This document shows, one piece after another, positions 47,121 through 56,699 of a DNA stretch of 64,000 bases. Position 1 is the first letter of the stretch, and each line of letters starts with the position of its first letter. The DNA is taken from assembly GCF_025149915.1 (NCBI RefSeq), contig NZ_CP102278.1, positions 2,022,501 through 2,086,500 of the forward strand, given 5' to 3'. The position numbers and the translations under genes are program-made. Below the pieces are notes generated by a model. It was not told where the DNA came from, searched no databases, and saw only the letters and a list, made by a program, of their open reading frames with translations. Source of the DNA: Coprococcus eutactus (GTDB taxonomy: Bacteria; Bacillota; Clostridia; Lachnospirales; Lachnospiraceae).

Positions 47121-49577
47121 ATCATCATTTCCTTTCTCATTTTCAATTCTATGATTATTTTCAATTATATAATTATTCTCAGTGTTATCACTGTCATTTC
47201 CCTTGCGACCTGATCCTTCATCTTTTACTCCTACAGATCCGCTTCTATATTTTTCCTTGATCCTGTATCTATTATTTTTATCATAAATATCAGCCAAATT
47301 CAACCTCAGCGCGTTTGTTACTACACAAAAACTTGAAAGGCTCATGGCAAATGCTCCAAACATTGGATTTAAAGTCCATCCAAATATCGGTATCCACACA
47401 CCTGCTGCAAGAGGTATACCGATTATATTGTAGATAAATGCCCAGAAGAGGTTCTCCTTGATATTTCTCATTGCTGCCATGCTGAGCCTTATCGCCGCAG
47501 GCACATCCAGCAGTGAACTCTTCACAAGAACTATATCGGCAGCATCTATGGCGATATCTGTTCCCGCCCCTATTGCAATTCCAATGTTTGCCCTCGTGAG
47601 CGCAGGCGCATCGTTTATTCCGTCGCCGACCATTATGACATTTGCATCGTCCATGAGCTCTCTGACGACCTTCTCCTTGCCATCAGGAAGCACTCCGGCG
47701 ATAACTCTGTCTACTCCGACCTGGGCTCCGATCGCCTTTGCAGTCCTCTCATTGTCACCTGTGAGCATAACTATCGAGAGTCCCATCTTCTGCATCTCCT
47801 CTACAGCCTTCCTGCTCTCCTCCTTCACAACATCCGCAACAGCGATTATACCAAGCACCTTTCCGTTTCCAGATTCCGGCTTGCCGGCAAAGAACATCGG
47901 TGTCTTTCCATGTTCTGCCAGCATGTCAGCCTGAACGTCCATCTCATCCGGGATCGTTGCTGATTCGCTTATATATTCTCTGTTTCCTCCCACCATCACC
48001 ATTCCATCTACCACTCCGGAAAGTCCATGTCCCGGAGCTGCCCGGAACTGTGTGACACTGATGTCTTTTGTCTCCCTGGCATCACTGTACGCAGGATTGT
48101 CATTCCACTCGTCAACTATGGCCTTTGCCAGAGGGTGTTCACTCTTTCCTTCAAGCGCCGCTGCCAGCATGATAAGTCTTTCATTAGTTATACCCTCCGC
48201 GGGTATTATATCCGTAACAACCGGAGTACCCTTTGTTATTGTTCCCGTCTTATCGAGGACGACTATTCCTGTCTTGCCTGTCTCCTCCAAAGCTGTTGCA
48301 GTCTTAAACAGGATACCGTGCTTTGCACCCATTCCATTTCCAACCATGATCGCAACCGGTGTGGCAAGTCCCAGCGCACAAGGGCAGCTGATCACAAGTA
48401 CAGATATTCCTCTCGCCAGCGCGTAGCCAACTTCCTTTCCGGCAATAAGCCATACGATCATAGTAACCACTGCAATAGCGATGACCACCGGCACGAACAC
48501 CCCTGATACCTTGTCTGCTATCTTGGCTATCGGTGCCTTCGAAGCCGCTGCATCACTGACCATGTTGATGATTTTGGACAATGCAGTGTCACTTCCAACC
48601 TGTGTAGCCCTGCACTTCAAATATCCCGACTGGTTTATGGTTGCCGCCGACACCCGGCTTCCCTTGCTCTTGTCCACCGGTATGCTCTCACCCGAGAGCG
48701 TAGACTCATCCACTGCAGAATCTCCATCAAGTACGATTCCATCAACAGGAATGCTCTCTCCTGGTTTCACCACAAATATATCTCCGACAGCCACCTCGTC
48801 TATGCCCACCGCAACCTCCGCTCCGTCTCTTATGAGAACAGCAGTCTTAGGTGCAAGATCCATAAGTCCTTTTAAAGCATCCGTTGTACGTCCCTTGGAA
48901 TATGCTTCAAGCGTCTTTCCAACGGTTATAAGAGCGAGTATCATGGCGGCAGACTCAAAATAAATGTCATGCATGAGTGTCATGACCTGAGCATCATCTC
49001 CCGCGGTCTGTGCCGCCGTCATGGCAAAGAGCACATATACACTGTATATAAATGATGCTCCGGAACCCATGGCGACCAGTGTATCCATGTTTGGAGCTCC
49101 GTGTATAGCACCCTTAAATCCACTGACAAAGAACTTCTGGTTGATGATCATCACCAATATGGTGAGAAGCATCTGTGTAAGTCCCATTGCCACATGGTTG
49201 CCGTCAAAGAACGATGGCAGCGGCCAGTTCCACATCATATGTCCCATTGATATATACATCAGAGGGATCAATATTATGACAGATGCCACAAGTCTTATCT
49301 TCATCTTTGACAGAGCCGCATCGCTCTCCGACTGTCCACCGCCCGAAGTCTTGTCGCTGCTTTTCGTCTGCGCTCCGCCATCTGCTGGAGAAGCGCCATA
49401 TCCCGCTTTCTCCACGGCTGATATAATATCATCCCTTGAAGCAGTTCCGTCCACCATCATGGAGTTTGTCAGAAGATTGACCTGACATGTACTTACACCA
49501 TCGACCTTGGAAACCGCCTTTTCTACTCTCGCACTACATGCACTGCAGCTCATTCCTGTCACATTGTATTTGTCCAA
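46911..49577 (-). CDS. copA: copper-exporting P1B-type ATPase with C-terminal CopZ-like domain
   Basis: CopA pumps Cu(I) out of the cell. From a TTG at 49577, eight bases after AGAAGG, it has 888 residues; an upstream GTG at 49586 leaves no room for a ribosome-binding site. An N-terminal HMA domain has GMSCSAC (Cys11, Cys14). The membrane CPC motif is SCPCALG, the phosphorylation site DKTGTITKG, and the hinge GDGINDAPAL. After the last helix, a hydrophilic linker leads to a second HMA domain (residues about 820-888, GMMCGHC, Cys831 and Cys834). Most CopA proteins keep their HMA domains at the N-terminus, so a C-terminal copy is unusual. A strong internal ribosome-binding site and ATG (47120) precede this domain exactly. 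Confidence 0.95.
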   Translation of the reverse strand: MDKYNVTGMSCSACSARVEKAVSKVDGVSTCQVNLLTNSMMVDGTASRDDIISAVEKAGYGASPADGGAQTKSSDKTSGGGQSESDAALSKMKIRLVASVIILIPLMYISMGHMMWNWPLPSFFDGNHVAMGLTQMLLTILVMIINQKFFVSGFKGAIHGAPNMDTLVAMGSGASFIYSVYVLFAMTAAQTAGDDAQVMTLMHDIYFESAAMILALITVGKTLEAYSKGRTTDALKGLMDLAPKTAVLIRDGAEVAVGIDEVAVGDIFVVKPGESIPVDGIVLDGDSAVDESTLSGESIPVDKSKGSRVSAATINQSGYLKCRATQVGSDTALSKIINMVSDAAASKAPIAKIADKVSGVFVPVVIAIAVVTMIVWLIAGKEVGYALARGISVLVISCPCALGLATPVAIMVGNGMGAKHGILFKTATALEETGKTGIVVLDKTGTITKGTPVVTDIIPAEGITNERLIMLAAALEGKSEHPLAKAIVDEWNDNPAYSDARETKDISVTQFRAAPGHGLSGVVDGMVMVGGNREYISESATIPDEMDVQADMLAEHGKTPMFFAGKPESGNGKVLGIIAVADVVKEESRKAVEEMQKMGLSIVMLTGDNERTAKAIGAQVGVDRVIAGVLPDGKEKVVRELMDDANVIMVGDGINDAPALTRANIGIAIGAGTDIAIDAADIVLVKSSLLDVPAAIRLSMAAMRNIKENLFWAFIYNIIGIPLAAGVWIPIFGWTLNPMFGAFAMSLSSFCVVTNALRLNLADIYDKNNRYRIKEKYRSGSVGVKDEGSGRKGNDSDNTENNYIIENNHRIENEKGNDDMKKTMKIEGMMCGHCEARVKKCLEALPQVDLAEVSHEKGIAIVTLNADVDDAVLTKAVEDQDYKVISVQ

Positions 49578-49653
49578 TGCACACACCTTCTTTCTGTATT
49601 ACATTTGTCATTTCATCCAGTTGCATAATTTCAGTTACATTATTTCAGTTATA

Positions 49654-49962
49654 TTATTTCATAAGTCTTGTTATCGTATTTACAAGATCCTCTATCGTGT
49701 CATCCTTGCCATTTCTTATATCATCAGCCACACAGGTCCTGATATGCTCTGCAAGAAGTACCTTATTGAAGCTGTTGAGCGCCGCGTTTATGGCTGACAC
49801 CTGGAGCACTATGTCTGTACAATAGGCATCATTTTCAAGCATTCCCTTGACGCCTCTTATCTGTCCTTCTATCCTGCTTAGTCTATTCATAAGTCTCTTG
49901 TATTCCTCATCTGTCCTCTGTCTCTTTCTGTCGCTGCAGCAGCATGCGTGTTCATCACTCAT
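49654..49962 (-). CDS. csoR: copper-sensing transcriptional repressor CsoR
   Basis: CsoR is a four-helix repressor released from DNA by Cu(I). The 102 residues contain the ligand triad Cys48-His73-Cys77, with the C-x24-H-x3-C spacing of CsoR from Mycobacterium and Bacillus, and the RLSRIEGQIRGVKGM DUF156 signature. A Cys-rich N-terminus (ACCCSD) could bind extra metal. ATG 49962 follows GAAAGG. It lies 77 bases before copA, and its promoter carries a matching operator, so the pair is probably one copper operon. Confidence 0.95.
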   Translation of the reverse strand: MSDEHACCCSDRKRQRTDEEYKRLMNRLSRIEGQIRGVKGMLENDAYCTDIVLQVSAINAALNSFNKVLLAEHIRTCVADDIRNGKDDTIEDLVNTITRLMK

Positions 49963-50034
49963 AGTATCCGCCTTTCCTCTGTAAATATTTGTACATGTAT
50001 GATCTTTTATTTCATTTATCTATCTTTCGTATAT

Positions 50035-50063
50035 TTTATATACCCTAGGGGGGTATTTGTCAA
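50035..50063 (-). promoter_or_regulatory. csoR-copA promoter with CsoR operator in its spacer
   Basis: On the minus strand, -35 TTGACA (50058-50063) and -10 TATAAA (50035-50040) are 17 bases apart. The spacer carries TACCCTAGGGGGGTA (50041-50055, as read on the plus strand), an inverted repeat of the TACCC-GGGTA type bound by CsoR proteins. Repressor bound there would block polymerase. Confidence 0.85.
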
Positions 50064-50127
50064 TTCTTATTTCTTTATTGATAATCATAATCAATATCGC
50101 TATCTTGCTTGCCTACGGTTTATAACA

Positions 50128-50177
50128 CAAAAAAATCCCTGTGAAAGATCTGAAATAAACAGATCGCTCACAGGGAT
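50128..50177 (-). terminator. intrinsic terminator after the lipoprotein gene
   Basis: Minus-strand ATCCCTGTGA pairs with TCACAGGGAT, with an inner GATCTG/CAGATC stem, followed by seven T. It lies about 55 bases past the stop at 50230 and isolates that gene from csoR. Confidence 0.9.
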
Positions 50178-50229
50178 CATATTCCTGTTATTCTGTATTT
50201 ACTGCTCTGCAGTTATCACTCTATAACGC

Positions 50230-51837
50230 TTACTCTTCTACAGCATCTGTAGTATCATCCACCTGAAGATCAAGATCATTGATATCTATTGAACCATCAT
50301 CAGATGAATCTGAAGAGTCATCTGATGCAGCGCTGTCATCCGTTATTGAAGCTCCGTCCTCATCGAGATCGGAACCATCTAAAGTCACAGTATCATCATC
50401 GCCACCTACCACTGTACTGTCAGTATATGAGAATGACTGTGTGTTGAGTACACTCTTGAGATCGATCAGTTCTCCTGTCTCAGCATTCAGCATGATAAGC
50501 TGCAAAGGATTTGAAATATCAAGACCGTCATCACTCTGTGAACTATCACCATCGCTAGTCTTTTCACACTGTGCAAATACCCATACAGGAAGATACTCGT
50601 ACTTATCTCCATCCTTTATCTTATAGTAGGCAAGCTGCACGTTGTTAAACTCTATGCTACTGTACTGAGTCTTGTTCTCAGCATAATATGTGTTGACTGC
50701 CTTGGGAAGAGCCTTCACTGCATCCTCCCATGAGATAAGATCAACATTCTCCTTCTTGTCTCCTGTTGCCTTGAAATAATCGTAGCAGTATGCTGAAACA
50801 ATGCCATTATCGTCTATCTGCAGCTCAAATGTCTCATCCATAGTGTCATACCATACATCATCTGACGAATTCAGTGAATCAATATTGTATACAGATGGTG
50901 TATACGGAGCTATTCCATCAACTGAGCGCTTGTATGTGATCACATATCCACTCTTCTCAGATGCAAGTGTGTTGTATGATGTATCGCTGTACTCCCATAT
51001 AAGGTCTGTGCAACCTGTCTCAATTATGTCTGAGATTCCGCATCCAGCAAGGAAGCTCAGCCCCTGCTGTATAGCATCATCCTGGCTGACCGTTGCTGTA
51101 TTTGCTGTGTCCTCACCGTCATAATAATCGCTGCTGTAGCAGTATACTGATGATGCGCCCTCCTTAGGTCTATAATTGATGAGCTGATCTGATGGATAGT
51201 AGTCTATTGAGAATCCTCCGCTCTCTCCAGTCTCTGTTGAGTTAAATGAGATCATGTACATATTCTCACCCTTTGAGCCAACAAAGGCATCTGCAGAATA
51301 ATCACCGGCGCCCTCTCTCTCATCTGTTGCCGTCTTGAGCTGCTCCTTTAGTGATGAGATGTAATCGTCAAAAAATGACTTCTCGTCATCACTTGTCGAC
51401 TGCTTTGAAAGTTCCTCATAATTCTCTATCTCTCTCTCAAGATCTCCCTTGTAAGGCTTTTCCCAGCTGTATGTATATACACCGGCACTTACATCAAAGA
51501 AGTTCTCACACACTCTCTTTTTATATTCATTATCTACCTGATTCTGATTGTAGTAGAGTATAGACATCTTGTCTGTATCAGGTACTGTGATCTTGGAGGC
51601 ATTTATCTTAACATCCGTAAGACCGGTCGCATCGGTGTCTATTCCCTCCAGAGCACCCTCATAGGAGTCTGGCACATCAAGTCTTGATGCAAGCTTTCCG
51701 CCACCACCTGAACCATTCTCATCATCACCCATATTGTAGTCTACTTTCTTCTTTCCGCATCCTGTGAGGACTGTTCCTGCCACAAGAGATGTTACGAGAA
51801 GCAGAGTCAACGCTTTTCCATAACCTTTTTTCTTCAT
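50230..51837 (-). CDS. secreted lipoprotein of unknown function
   Basis: The 535-residue protein begins with a lipoprotein signal peptide (lipobox VLTGC, about residue 26). A folded region with many aromatic residues follows, then a C-terminal tail very rich in Asp and Ser (about the last 70 residues). It may belong to a DUF family found in Lachnospiraceae lipoproteins, but I do not recognise a motif. It has its own promoter and a strong terminator. It stands next to the ABC efflux genes on the same strand, 148 bases downstream, so it could work with them, but nothing in the sequence proves it. Confidence 0.85.
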   Translation of the reverse strand: MKKKGYGKALTLLLVTSLVAGTVLTGCGKKKVDYNMGDDENGSGGGGKLASRLDVPDSYEGALEGIDTDATGLTDVKINASKITVPDTDKMSILYYNQNQVDNEYKKRVCENFFDVSAGVYTYSWEKPYKGDLEREIENYEELSKQSTSDDEKSFFDDYISSLKEQLKTATDEREGAGDYSADAFVGSKGENMYMISFNSTETGESGGFSIDYYPSDQLINYRPKEGASSVYCYSSDYYDGEDTANTATVSQDDAIQQGLSFLAGCGISDIIETGCTDLIWEYSDTSYNTLASEKSGYVITYKRSVDGIAPYTPSVYNIDSLNSSDDVWYDTMDETFELQIDDNGIVSAYCYDYFKATGDKKENVDLISWEDAVKALPKAVNTYYAENKTQYSSIEFNNVQLAYYKIKDGDKYEYLPVWVFAQCEKTSDGDSSQSDDGLDISNPLQLIMLNAETGELIDLKSVLNTQSFSYTDSTVVGGDDDTVTLDGSDLDEDGASITDDSAASDDSSDSSDDGSIDINDLDLQVDDTTDAVEE

Positions 51838-51913
51838 ATAATACCAACCTTTCCTGCTTTATAAGCACCACGACATCTATATACTCCCTGTCTTTTCAGG
51901 CGCATTTGTTAAA

Positions 51914-51942
51914 ATTATAATATATTTTAAAGTTCGTTACAA
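51914..51942 (-). promoter_or_regulatory. promoter of the lipoprotein gene
   Basis: Minus-strand -35 TTGTAA (51937-51942), 17-base spacer, -10 TATAAT (51914-51919). The transcript start would be about 70 bases before the ATG at 51837. Confidence 0.65.
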
Positions 51943-51985
51943 CAAATATGCCATTCGTTAACATTTGTTCAGCTTTGCGACTATA

Positions 51986-53107
51986 TTACTCCTTTGTGAT
52001 GATGACCTTGCCATCGACAACCTGTACCTTTACCTTGTTGCTGTCGATTCCAGCTGCCGCAAGTATGTCGGGACTGATCTGAACACGGTTTGCCTTGTCC
52101 AGAATGGAGTACTCCTCATGGGAATCATCTGATGAAAATCCATCTGTGGACAGTTCGTTCATCCTGTCTTTATATGATTCCTTCATGATCTTCTCTGTGC
52201 TGATCTTACCATCCGCTATCATAACCACACGTCCAACCTTATTGGCAAGGCTTATATCATGTGTAACTATGATTATCGTGATTCCAAGCTCCTCATTCAG
52301 CTTTCTGAACAGATCCTGTATCATGTTGGATGTCTTGGTATCAACAGCACCTGTAGGCTCATCCGCAAGAAGGATCTTAGGATTGTTTGCCAGCGCTATG
52401 GCTATAGCGACTCTCTGCTGCTCACCACCTGACATCTGTGAAGGATAAGAATTGATCTTATCCTCTAGTCCAACCCTGCAGAGCAGGTCGTGTGCTCTCG
52501 CATATTTGTCTTCCTTATTGCTCTTATCAAAGTACATTGGAACCTGCACATTCTCGATAGCTGTCATATACGGAAGCAGATTTCTTGAGTTCTTCTGCCA
52601 CACAAATCCTACCGTGTGCTTTCTGTACTCAACCAGCTCCTTGTCCGTCATGGCAAACAGGTCCTTGCCATCTACATACAGCTTTCCGGCTGTCGGTCTC
52701 TCAAGTCCGCCTATCATGTTGAGCAGTGTGGACTTTCCTGATCCGGACTTTCCTATGACTGCCATCAGCTCTCCATACTTGATGTTGAGCTCAAGTCCCT
52801 GAAGAGCCATTACCTCGACATCATCTGTCTTGTATATCTTTACCAGACTGTCACACTCTATGATGTTTTCATTTGTCTCCTGACTAGGAGCGGAACCGTC
52901 CGCATCTGATGTTCCACTTTGAACATCCTCACTGCCCTGCTCCGTCTGATCCATACCATATACGAACTCTTTCTGTTCTGGCTCAATCTGTTCTGGTTCA
53001 TTCTGTCCCTGTACTGCGGTATCAGGTCTTGTATCCACATTACTATCCGGTGTTATAGTATCCGGTGTCTCATTTTTTTTCTTCTTAAACAAATGCTTAT
53101 CGCCCAA
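51986..53107 (-). CDS. ABC efflux ATPase with acidic N-terminal and AbrB-like C-terminal extensions
   Basis: The 373-residue protein has a LolD/MacB-type ATPase core: Walker A GKSGSGKST, signature MSGGEQQ, Walker B ILLADEPTGAVD and VTHD. Two extras set it apart. The first about 85 residues are acidic and rich in Gln and Glu. The last about 34 residues (NRVQISPDILAAAGIDSNKV, then a VVDGKVIITKE hairpin) read like an AbrB/MazE swapped-hairpin half. The start is a TTG at 53107 after GGTGA, overlapping the end of the first ATPase gene, so the two are translationally coupled. It likely forms a heterodimer with it. Confidence 0.88.
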   Translation of the reverse strand: MGDKHLFKKKKNETPDTITPDSNVDTRPDTAVQGQNEPEQIEPEQKEFVYGMDQTEQGSEDVQSGTSDADGSAPSQETNENIIECDSLVKIYKTDDVEVMALQGLELNIKYGELMAVIGKSGSGKSTLLNMIGGLERPTAGKLYVDGKDLFAMTDKELVEYRKHTVGFVWQKNSRNLLPYMTAIENVQVPMYFDKSNKEDKYARAHDLLCRVGLEDKINSYPSQMSGGEQQRVAIAIALANNPKILLADEPTGAVDTKTSNMIQDLFRKLNEELGITIIIVTHDISLANKVGRVVMIADGKISTEKIMKESYKDRMNELSTDGFSSDDSHEEYSILDKANRVQISPDILAAAGIDSNKVKVQVVDGKVIITKE

Positions 53108-53849
53108 CTATCTCACCATCCTCTATCTCATATACCACATCTCCAAGTTCCATCAGTTTAGGGTCATGGGTAGTCATGACAATCGTTATTCCCTCTTTGT
53201 ATACAAGCTCCTGGAAAAGCTTCATGACCGCAAGTCCAGACGCCGTATCCAAGGCACCTGTAGGCTCATCTGCAAATATTACCTTTGGCTTATGCGCCAC
53301 TGCCCTTGCAATAGCAACTCTCTGCTGCTCACCACCTGACATCTGATTAGGGAAGTGAGACATTCTTGATGAAAGTCCCACCAGATCAAGTACCTCCCTT
53401 ATCCTGGCATCTCTGTTTCCCTCATACTCGGCAAGCCTGAGTCCGAAGTCTACGTTCTCATACGCACTCATAATCGGTATGAGTGCCACCGACTGGAATA
53501 CGAATCCGATATTGTATCTTCTGAGTTTTTCCTTCTCTTTCTCATTCATCTGGCTGTAGACATGCTCGCCTATGATGACATCGCCCTCTGTCGGATCGTC
53601 CAGGGCGCTCAGTATGTTCAGAAGAGTGGTCTTTCCTGAACCAGAACGGCCCTTCAGTATTGTAAGCTTGCCTGCAGGCACCTGCATGTCTATGCCCTTG
53701 AGTGCATAGAAATCCTCACCGCTTCCAAGTCTGAAGCATCTCTTGATTCCTTTGGCCTCTATCATGATATCGTCCATGACTGAAGCCCCCTTCTTAAGCT
53801 CTGCGGCAGGATCAAATATATATTCTGTATTGTTTGTATTTTCACCCAT
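53097..53849 (-). CDS. ABC efflux ATPase (MacB/LolD type)
   Basis: This 250-residue ATPase has Walker A GRSGSGKTT, signature MSGGEQQ, Walker B VIFADEPTGALD and the switch TTHD. It is close to the FtsE/LolD/MacB family that partners with FtsX-like permeases. ATG 53849 is three bases after the permease stop, with GGAGG upstream. The two ATPases differ enough in their ends and D-loop surroundings to be distinct subunits, not a recent duplication. Confidence 0.94.
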   Translation of the reverse strand: MGENTNNTEYIFDPAAELKKGASVMDDIMIEAKGIKRCFRLGSGEDFYALKGIDMQVPAGKLTILKGRSGSGKTTLLNILSALDDPTEGDVIIGEHVYSQMNEKEKEKLRRYNIGFVFQSVALIPIMSAYENVDFGLRLAEYEGNRDARIREVLDLVGLSSRMSHFPNQMSGGEQQRVAIARAVAHKPKVIFADEPTGALDTASGLAVMKLFQELVYKEGITIVMTTHDPKLMELGDVVYEIEDGEIVGR

Positions 53850-53852
53850 AGA

Positions 53853-56684
53853 TTAATCCTCCCCCAGCTTCAATGCCTGTGTGATATTCATCTTCTTCAG
53901 AATAGTCCTTATAACTATGAAGCAGACGATGAACATAAATATAACTACTGCCGTCAGCTTTATCAGGTCATATGGATCCACCGCTATCGATATTGCTATA
54001 TTGTGTGCCTCCGGCAGATAAACAACAGCAACCAGCTTGACAAACAGAATAGTTGCCGCAACCCCCACTCCATATCCCGCCAGACTGGCAAGAACCGAGC
54101 TGAATATCTGCTCATTTATAAGCATCTTGTTGATCTCATGCATACTCATACCCATAGCTCTGTATATACCGAACATAAGCTCTCTCTGCTTGATGGATGT
54201 TATCCAGTATATCAGGAATCCAACCATACAGAGTATGATTGCTATTATAAATGACAGTGAGAACAAACCGTTTGTGATAAGTACGAGAGGTGACTCCTGC
54301 ATCTCCTTTATATCCTTATCAAGGCTGTCATACTGTACTATGTTGATATCCTCTGCATCAATTGCTCTTAGTGCATCTTTATAGCTCTTGCCGTCCGCAA
54401 GTCTCATCCACACCTGATATGGTGTCTGACTGAATGCACTTACAACATACGCATAGTTTGCAACAACGAGATATCTCTCAACTTCCTCCATCTCTCCATC
54501 AGAGTTCTTCTGGTACACATACTGCTGGAATCCAGGGAATGCATCCACTATGGCACATACGGTTCCACTAGGTGATGCGATCTCCTCCTTCTCCTTGCCC
54601 TTCATCGGACTGTACCTCGCATAATTTATGGAATCTCCGACTTTGATATTGTATTTCTTTGCAAGGTTCGACGATATGATGACACCGTTTGACACCTCTG
54701 CAAGATCGTTCAGATAGTTGTACCAGTGTTCCTTGTTAAGTCCGCTCTGAAGCCTTGCCGTCTCACCGAACTCCTTGGTGTTTATTCCCATAAGTACGCT
54801 GCCTGCAAGCTCCTCTCCGCCGGCCTTTATCACCGCATCATCGTCATATATGACTCTTGTCACCTTGTCACATACAGAGCCCTCGAGCTTTGTATATCTC
54901 TCAAAATCTCCCTCGGTGTAATACCAATGAGTCTTTTTTTTCTTATCTATATATGTTCCTCTAGTCCACTGCTCCTGAACTACCAGGTCAGTTCCCAGAT
55001 TGTAATTGATACGTTTTGTCTTATTATCATTTATCGTCCGCGCCATATTTGAATTGAACATTCCCATTGCAATGGTCATTACAAGGAATACAGATATAAA
55101 TCCCTGTTTCTTCACCGTCCTCGTTATCTGGAGGAAAGAGGCGTATACCGCAGGTGACCATCTCTTCTTACCTATCCTGTATATCAGTCTTATGAGATAC
55201 TTGATAAGTCTGAGCACGAGAAGTCCAACTGCAAATATAAACAGTGACGAGTTCAGGAATATAACCGGATCAGGTCTCTTTCCTGAGAGGATATCCAATG
55301 CGATCGTAGACTTCTGCTTGTTGTAATTGTAGAGAAGATAGATTGACAATACCACCAGGATAACATCCACAAAGAACTTCTCCCAGAACGGTTTGTAATT
55401 TACCTTTCCTGTCCTGCTCTTTTGCTCGACGATAGAGTTTTTAGCGTATTTCATAACCGGCAGAGTCACAAACAGGATCGCAATAAGGGCTGCCGCCAGA
55501 CTGTATACGACCATCCACGGATCTATTCCGTAAAAGTGTGTATCCTTGAATTCAAACTTCAGGAATGAGCTGGCACTCGCCGCCATCTTACACAGAAGGT
55601 AGCCCACCGGTATTCCTATTATTATCGCTATGACCGACAATATCGCCGACTGTCCCAGATATATTCCAAGGACCTGCTTCGTGCTTGTTCCTCGGCTCTT
55701 GAGCATCGCGATCTCTCCATCCTCCATCTCCAGTATCTGGCTTGACACCATGTAGATGAATGCTAGGAGCAGTACAAGGATAGGAAGCTCAAGTACCCAT
55801 ATGATTATTCCTATCGTCCTAGCATCGCCTCTGTAATCTATAAGCACGTTGCTGAAATTCTGTGTAAAACTCTTGTCCGATGACTCAAATGACTTTATAT
55901 AGTAGAGTGTGTCAGCTGCATTTGCATGTGTTATCTGTGAGTAATCCAGCATGTCATGCTCACTGTAATATATTGTGAGGAAGCCGTACTTTGTGATCAT
56001 CTCATCGAAATCACTCTGCTTCACATATACCTGTCTGTCCAGATCTGCAAGCTGATCATACCAGAAATCATCCGAGTAATCCTTCTCCTCGAACACTCCG
56101 ACTATCTGGTATTTCATAGGATTGCCACTTGCATCCTTGACATCTCCAAGTCCCGTGTCGATGGTAAACACCTCTCCAACGACTAGATTATATTCATCGA
56201 GATACCTCTGTGATATAAGACACGGATATACTCCACTCTCCGTCTTTGCATCTTCAAGGCTTACTCCGTATGTTATGTTGATGTGGTCTTCAAGATTCGG
56301 CATATACACCATCTTGAAGTTGCTTCTGTGTCCAAGATTACTCTGTGTGTATCCAGCCTCAAGGCTCAGACTTGTCTGTTCCTCTATGGTGTCTATCTCA
56401 AGGTAGTAATTCCACATCTTCTTATACTTCTCTATCCTGTTCAGCACGGACTCAGAATCCGGATACTCATCAACAGCACAGGATCCCTCCCTGCCTATTG
56501 TGCTCGGATATTTGTTCTGCTCTGTCATAGCTGCGTCAAACTTGGATGACATAAGCATGTCAAGCGCTCCGTTCTTGAACATCGGGTTACATGATGCCAC
56601 CGCCACAAGGAGTACTATTCCAAGGAGAAGACATGCATTAAGCCACTTTTTATTAAGAAGTTTGTGTGATAAAAATTTAAACAT
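53853..56684 (-). CDS. FtsX-family ABC permease, large, two FtsX-like halves
   Basis: The 943-residue protein has about ten hydrophobic helices. The first helix (about residues 13-35) is followed by a large outside domain, then three helices around residues 290-420. Two more helices and a second N-terminal-like helix (GFISVFLVMTIAMGMF) follow, then another outside domain and three final helices. This is two FtsX/MacB modules in one chain, a pseudodimer. The C-terminal core has IYRAMGMSMHEINKML and the N-terminal core has MLKSRGTSTKQVLGIYLG, both FtsX-type signatures next to the ATPase contact. It is followed directly by two ATPases. ATG 56684 follows AAAGGAG. Confidence 0.9.
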   Translation of the reverse strand: MFKFLSHKLLNKKWLNACLLLGIVLLVAVASCNPMFKNGALDMLMSSKFDAAMTEQNKYPSTIGREGSCAVDEYPDSESVLNRIEKYKKMWNYYLEIDTIEEQTSLSLEAGYTQSNLGHRSNFKMVYMPNLEDHINITYGVSLEDAKTESGVYPCLISQRYLDEYNLVVGEVFTIDTGLGDVKDASGNPMKYQIVGVFEEKDYSDDFWYDQLADLDRQVYVKQSDFDEMITKYGFLTIYYSEHDMLDYSQITHANAADTLYYIKSFESSDKSFTQNFSNVLIDYRGDARTIGIIIWVLELPILVLLLAFIYMVSSQILEMEDGEIAMLKSRGTSTKQVLGIYLGQSAILSVIAIIIGIPVGYLLCKMAASASSFLKFEFKDTHFYGIDPWMVVYSLAAALIAILFVTLPVMKYAKNSIVEQKSRTGKVNYKPFWEKFFVDVILVVLSIYLLYNYNKQKSTIALDILSGKRPDPVIFLNSSLFIFAVGLLVLRLIKYLIRLIYRIGKKRWSPAVYASFLQITRTVKKQGFISVFLVMTIAMGMFNSNMARTINDNKTKRINYNLGTDLVVQEQWTRGTYIDKKKKTHWYYTEGDFERYTKLEGSVCDKVTRVIYDDDAVIKAGGEELAGSVLMGINTKEFGETARLQSGLNKEHWYNYLNDLAEVSNGVIISSNLAKKYNIKVGDSINYARYSPMKGKEKEEIASPSGTVCAIVDAFPGFQQYVYQKNSDGEMEEVERYLVVANYAYVVSAFSQTPYQVWMRLADGKSYKDALRAIDAEDINIVQYDSLDKDIKEMQESPLVLITNGLFSLSFIIAIILCMVGFLIYWITSIKQRELMFGIYRAMGMSMHEINKMLINEQIFSSVLASLAGYGVGVAATILFVKLVAVVYLPEAHNIAISIAVDPYDLIKLTAVVIFMFIVCFIVIRTILKKMNITQALKLGED

Positions 56685-56699
56685 CTTTTCTCCTTTCCA

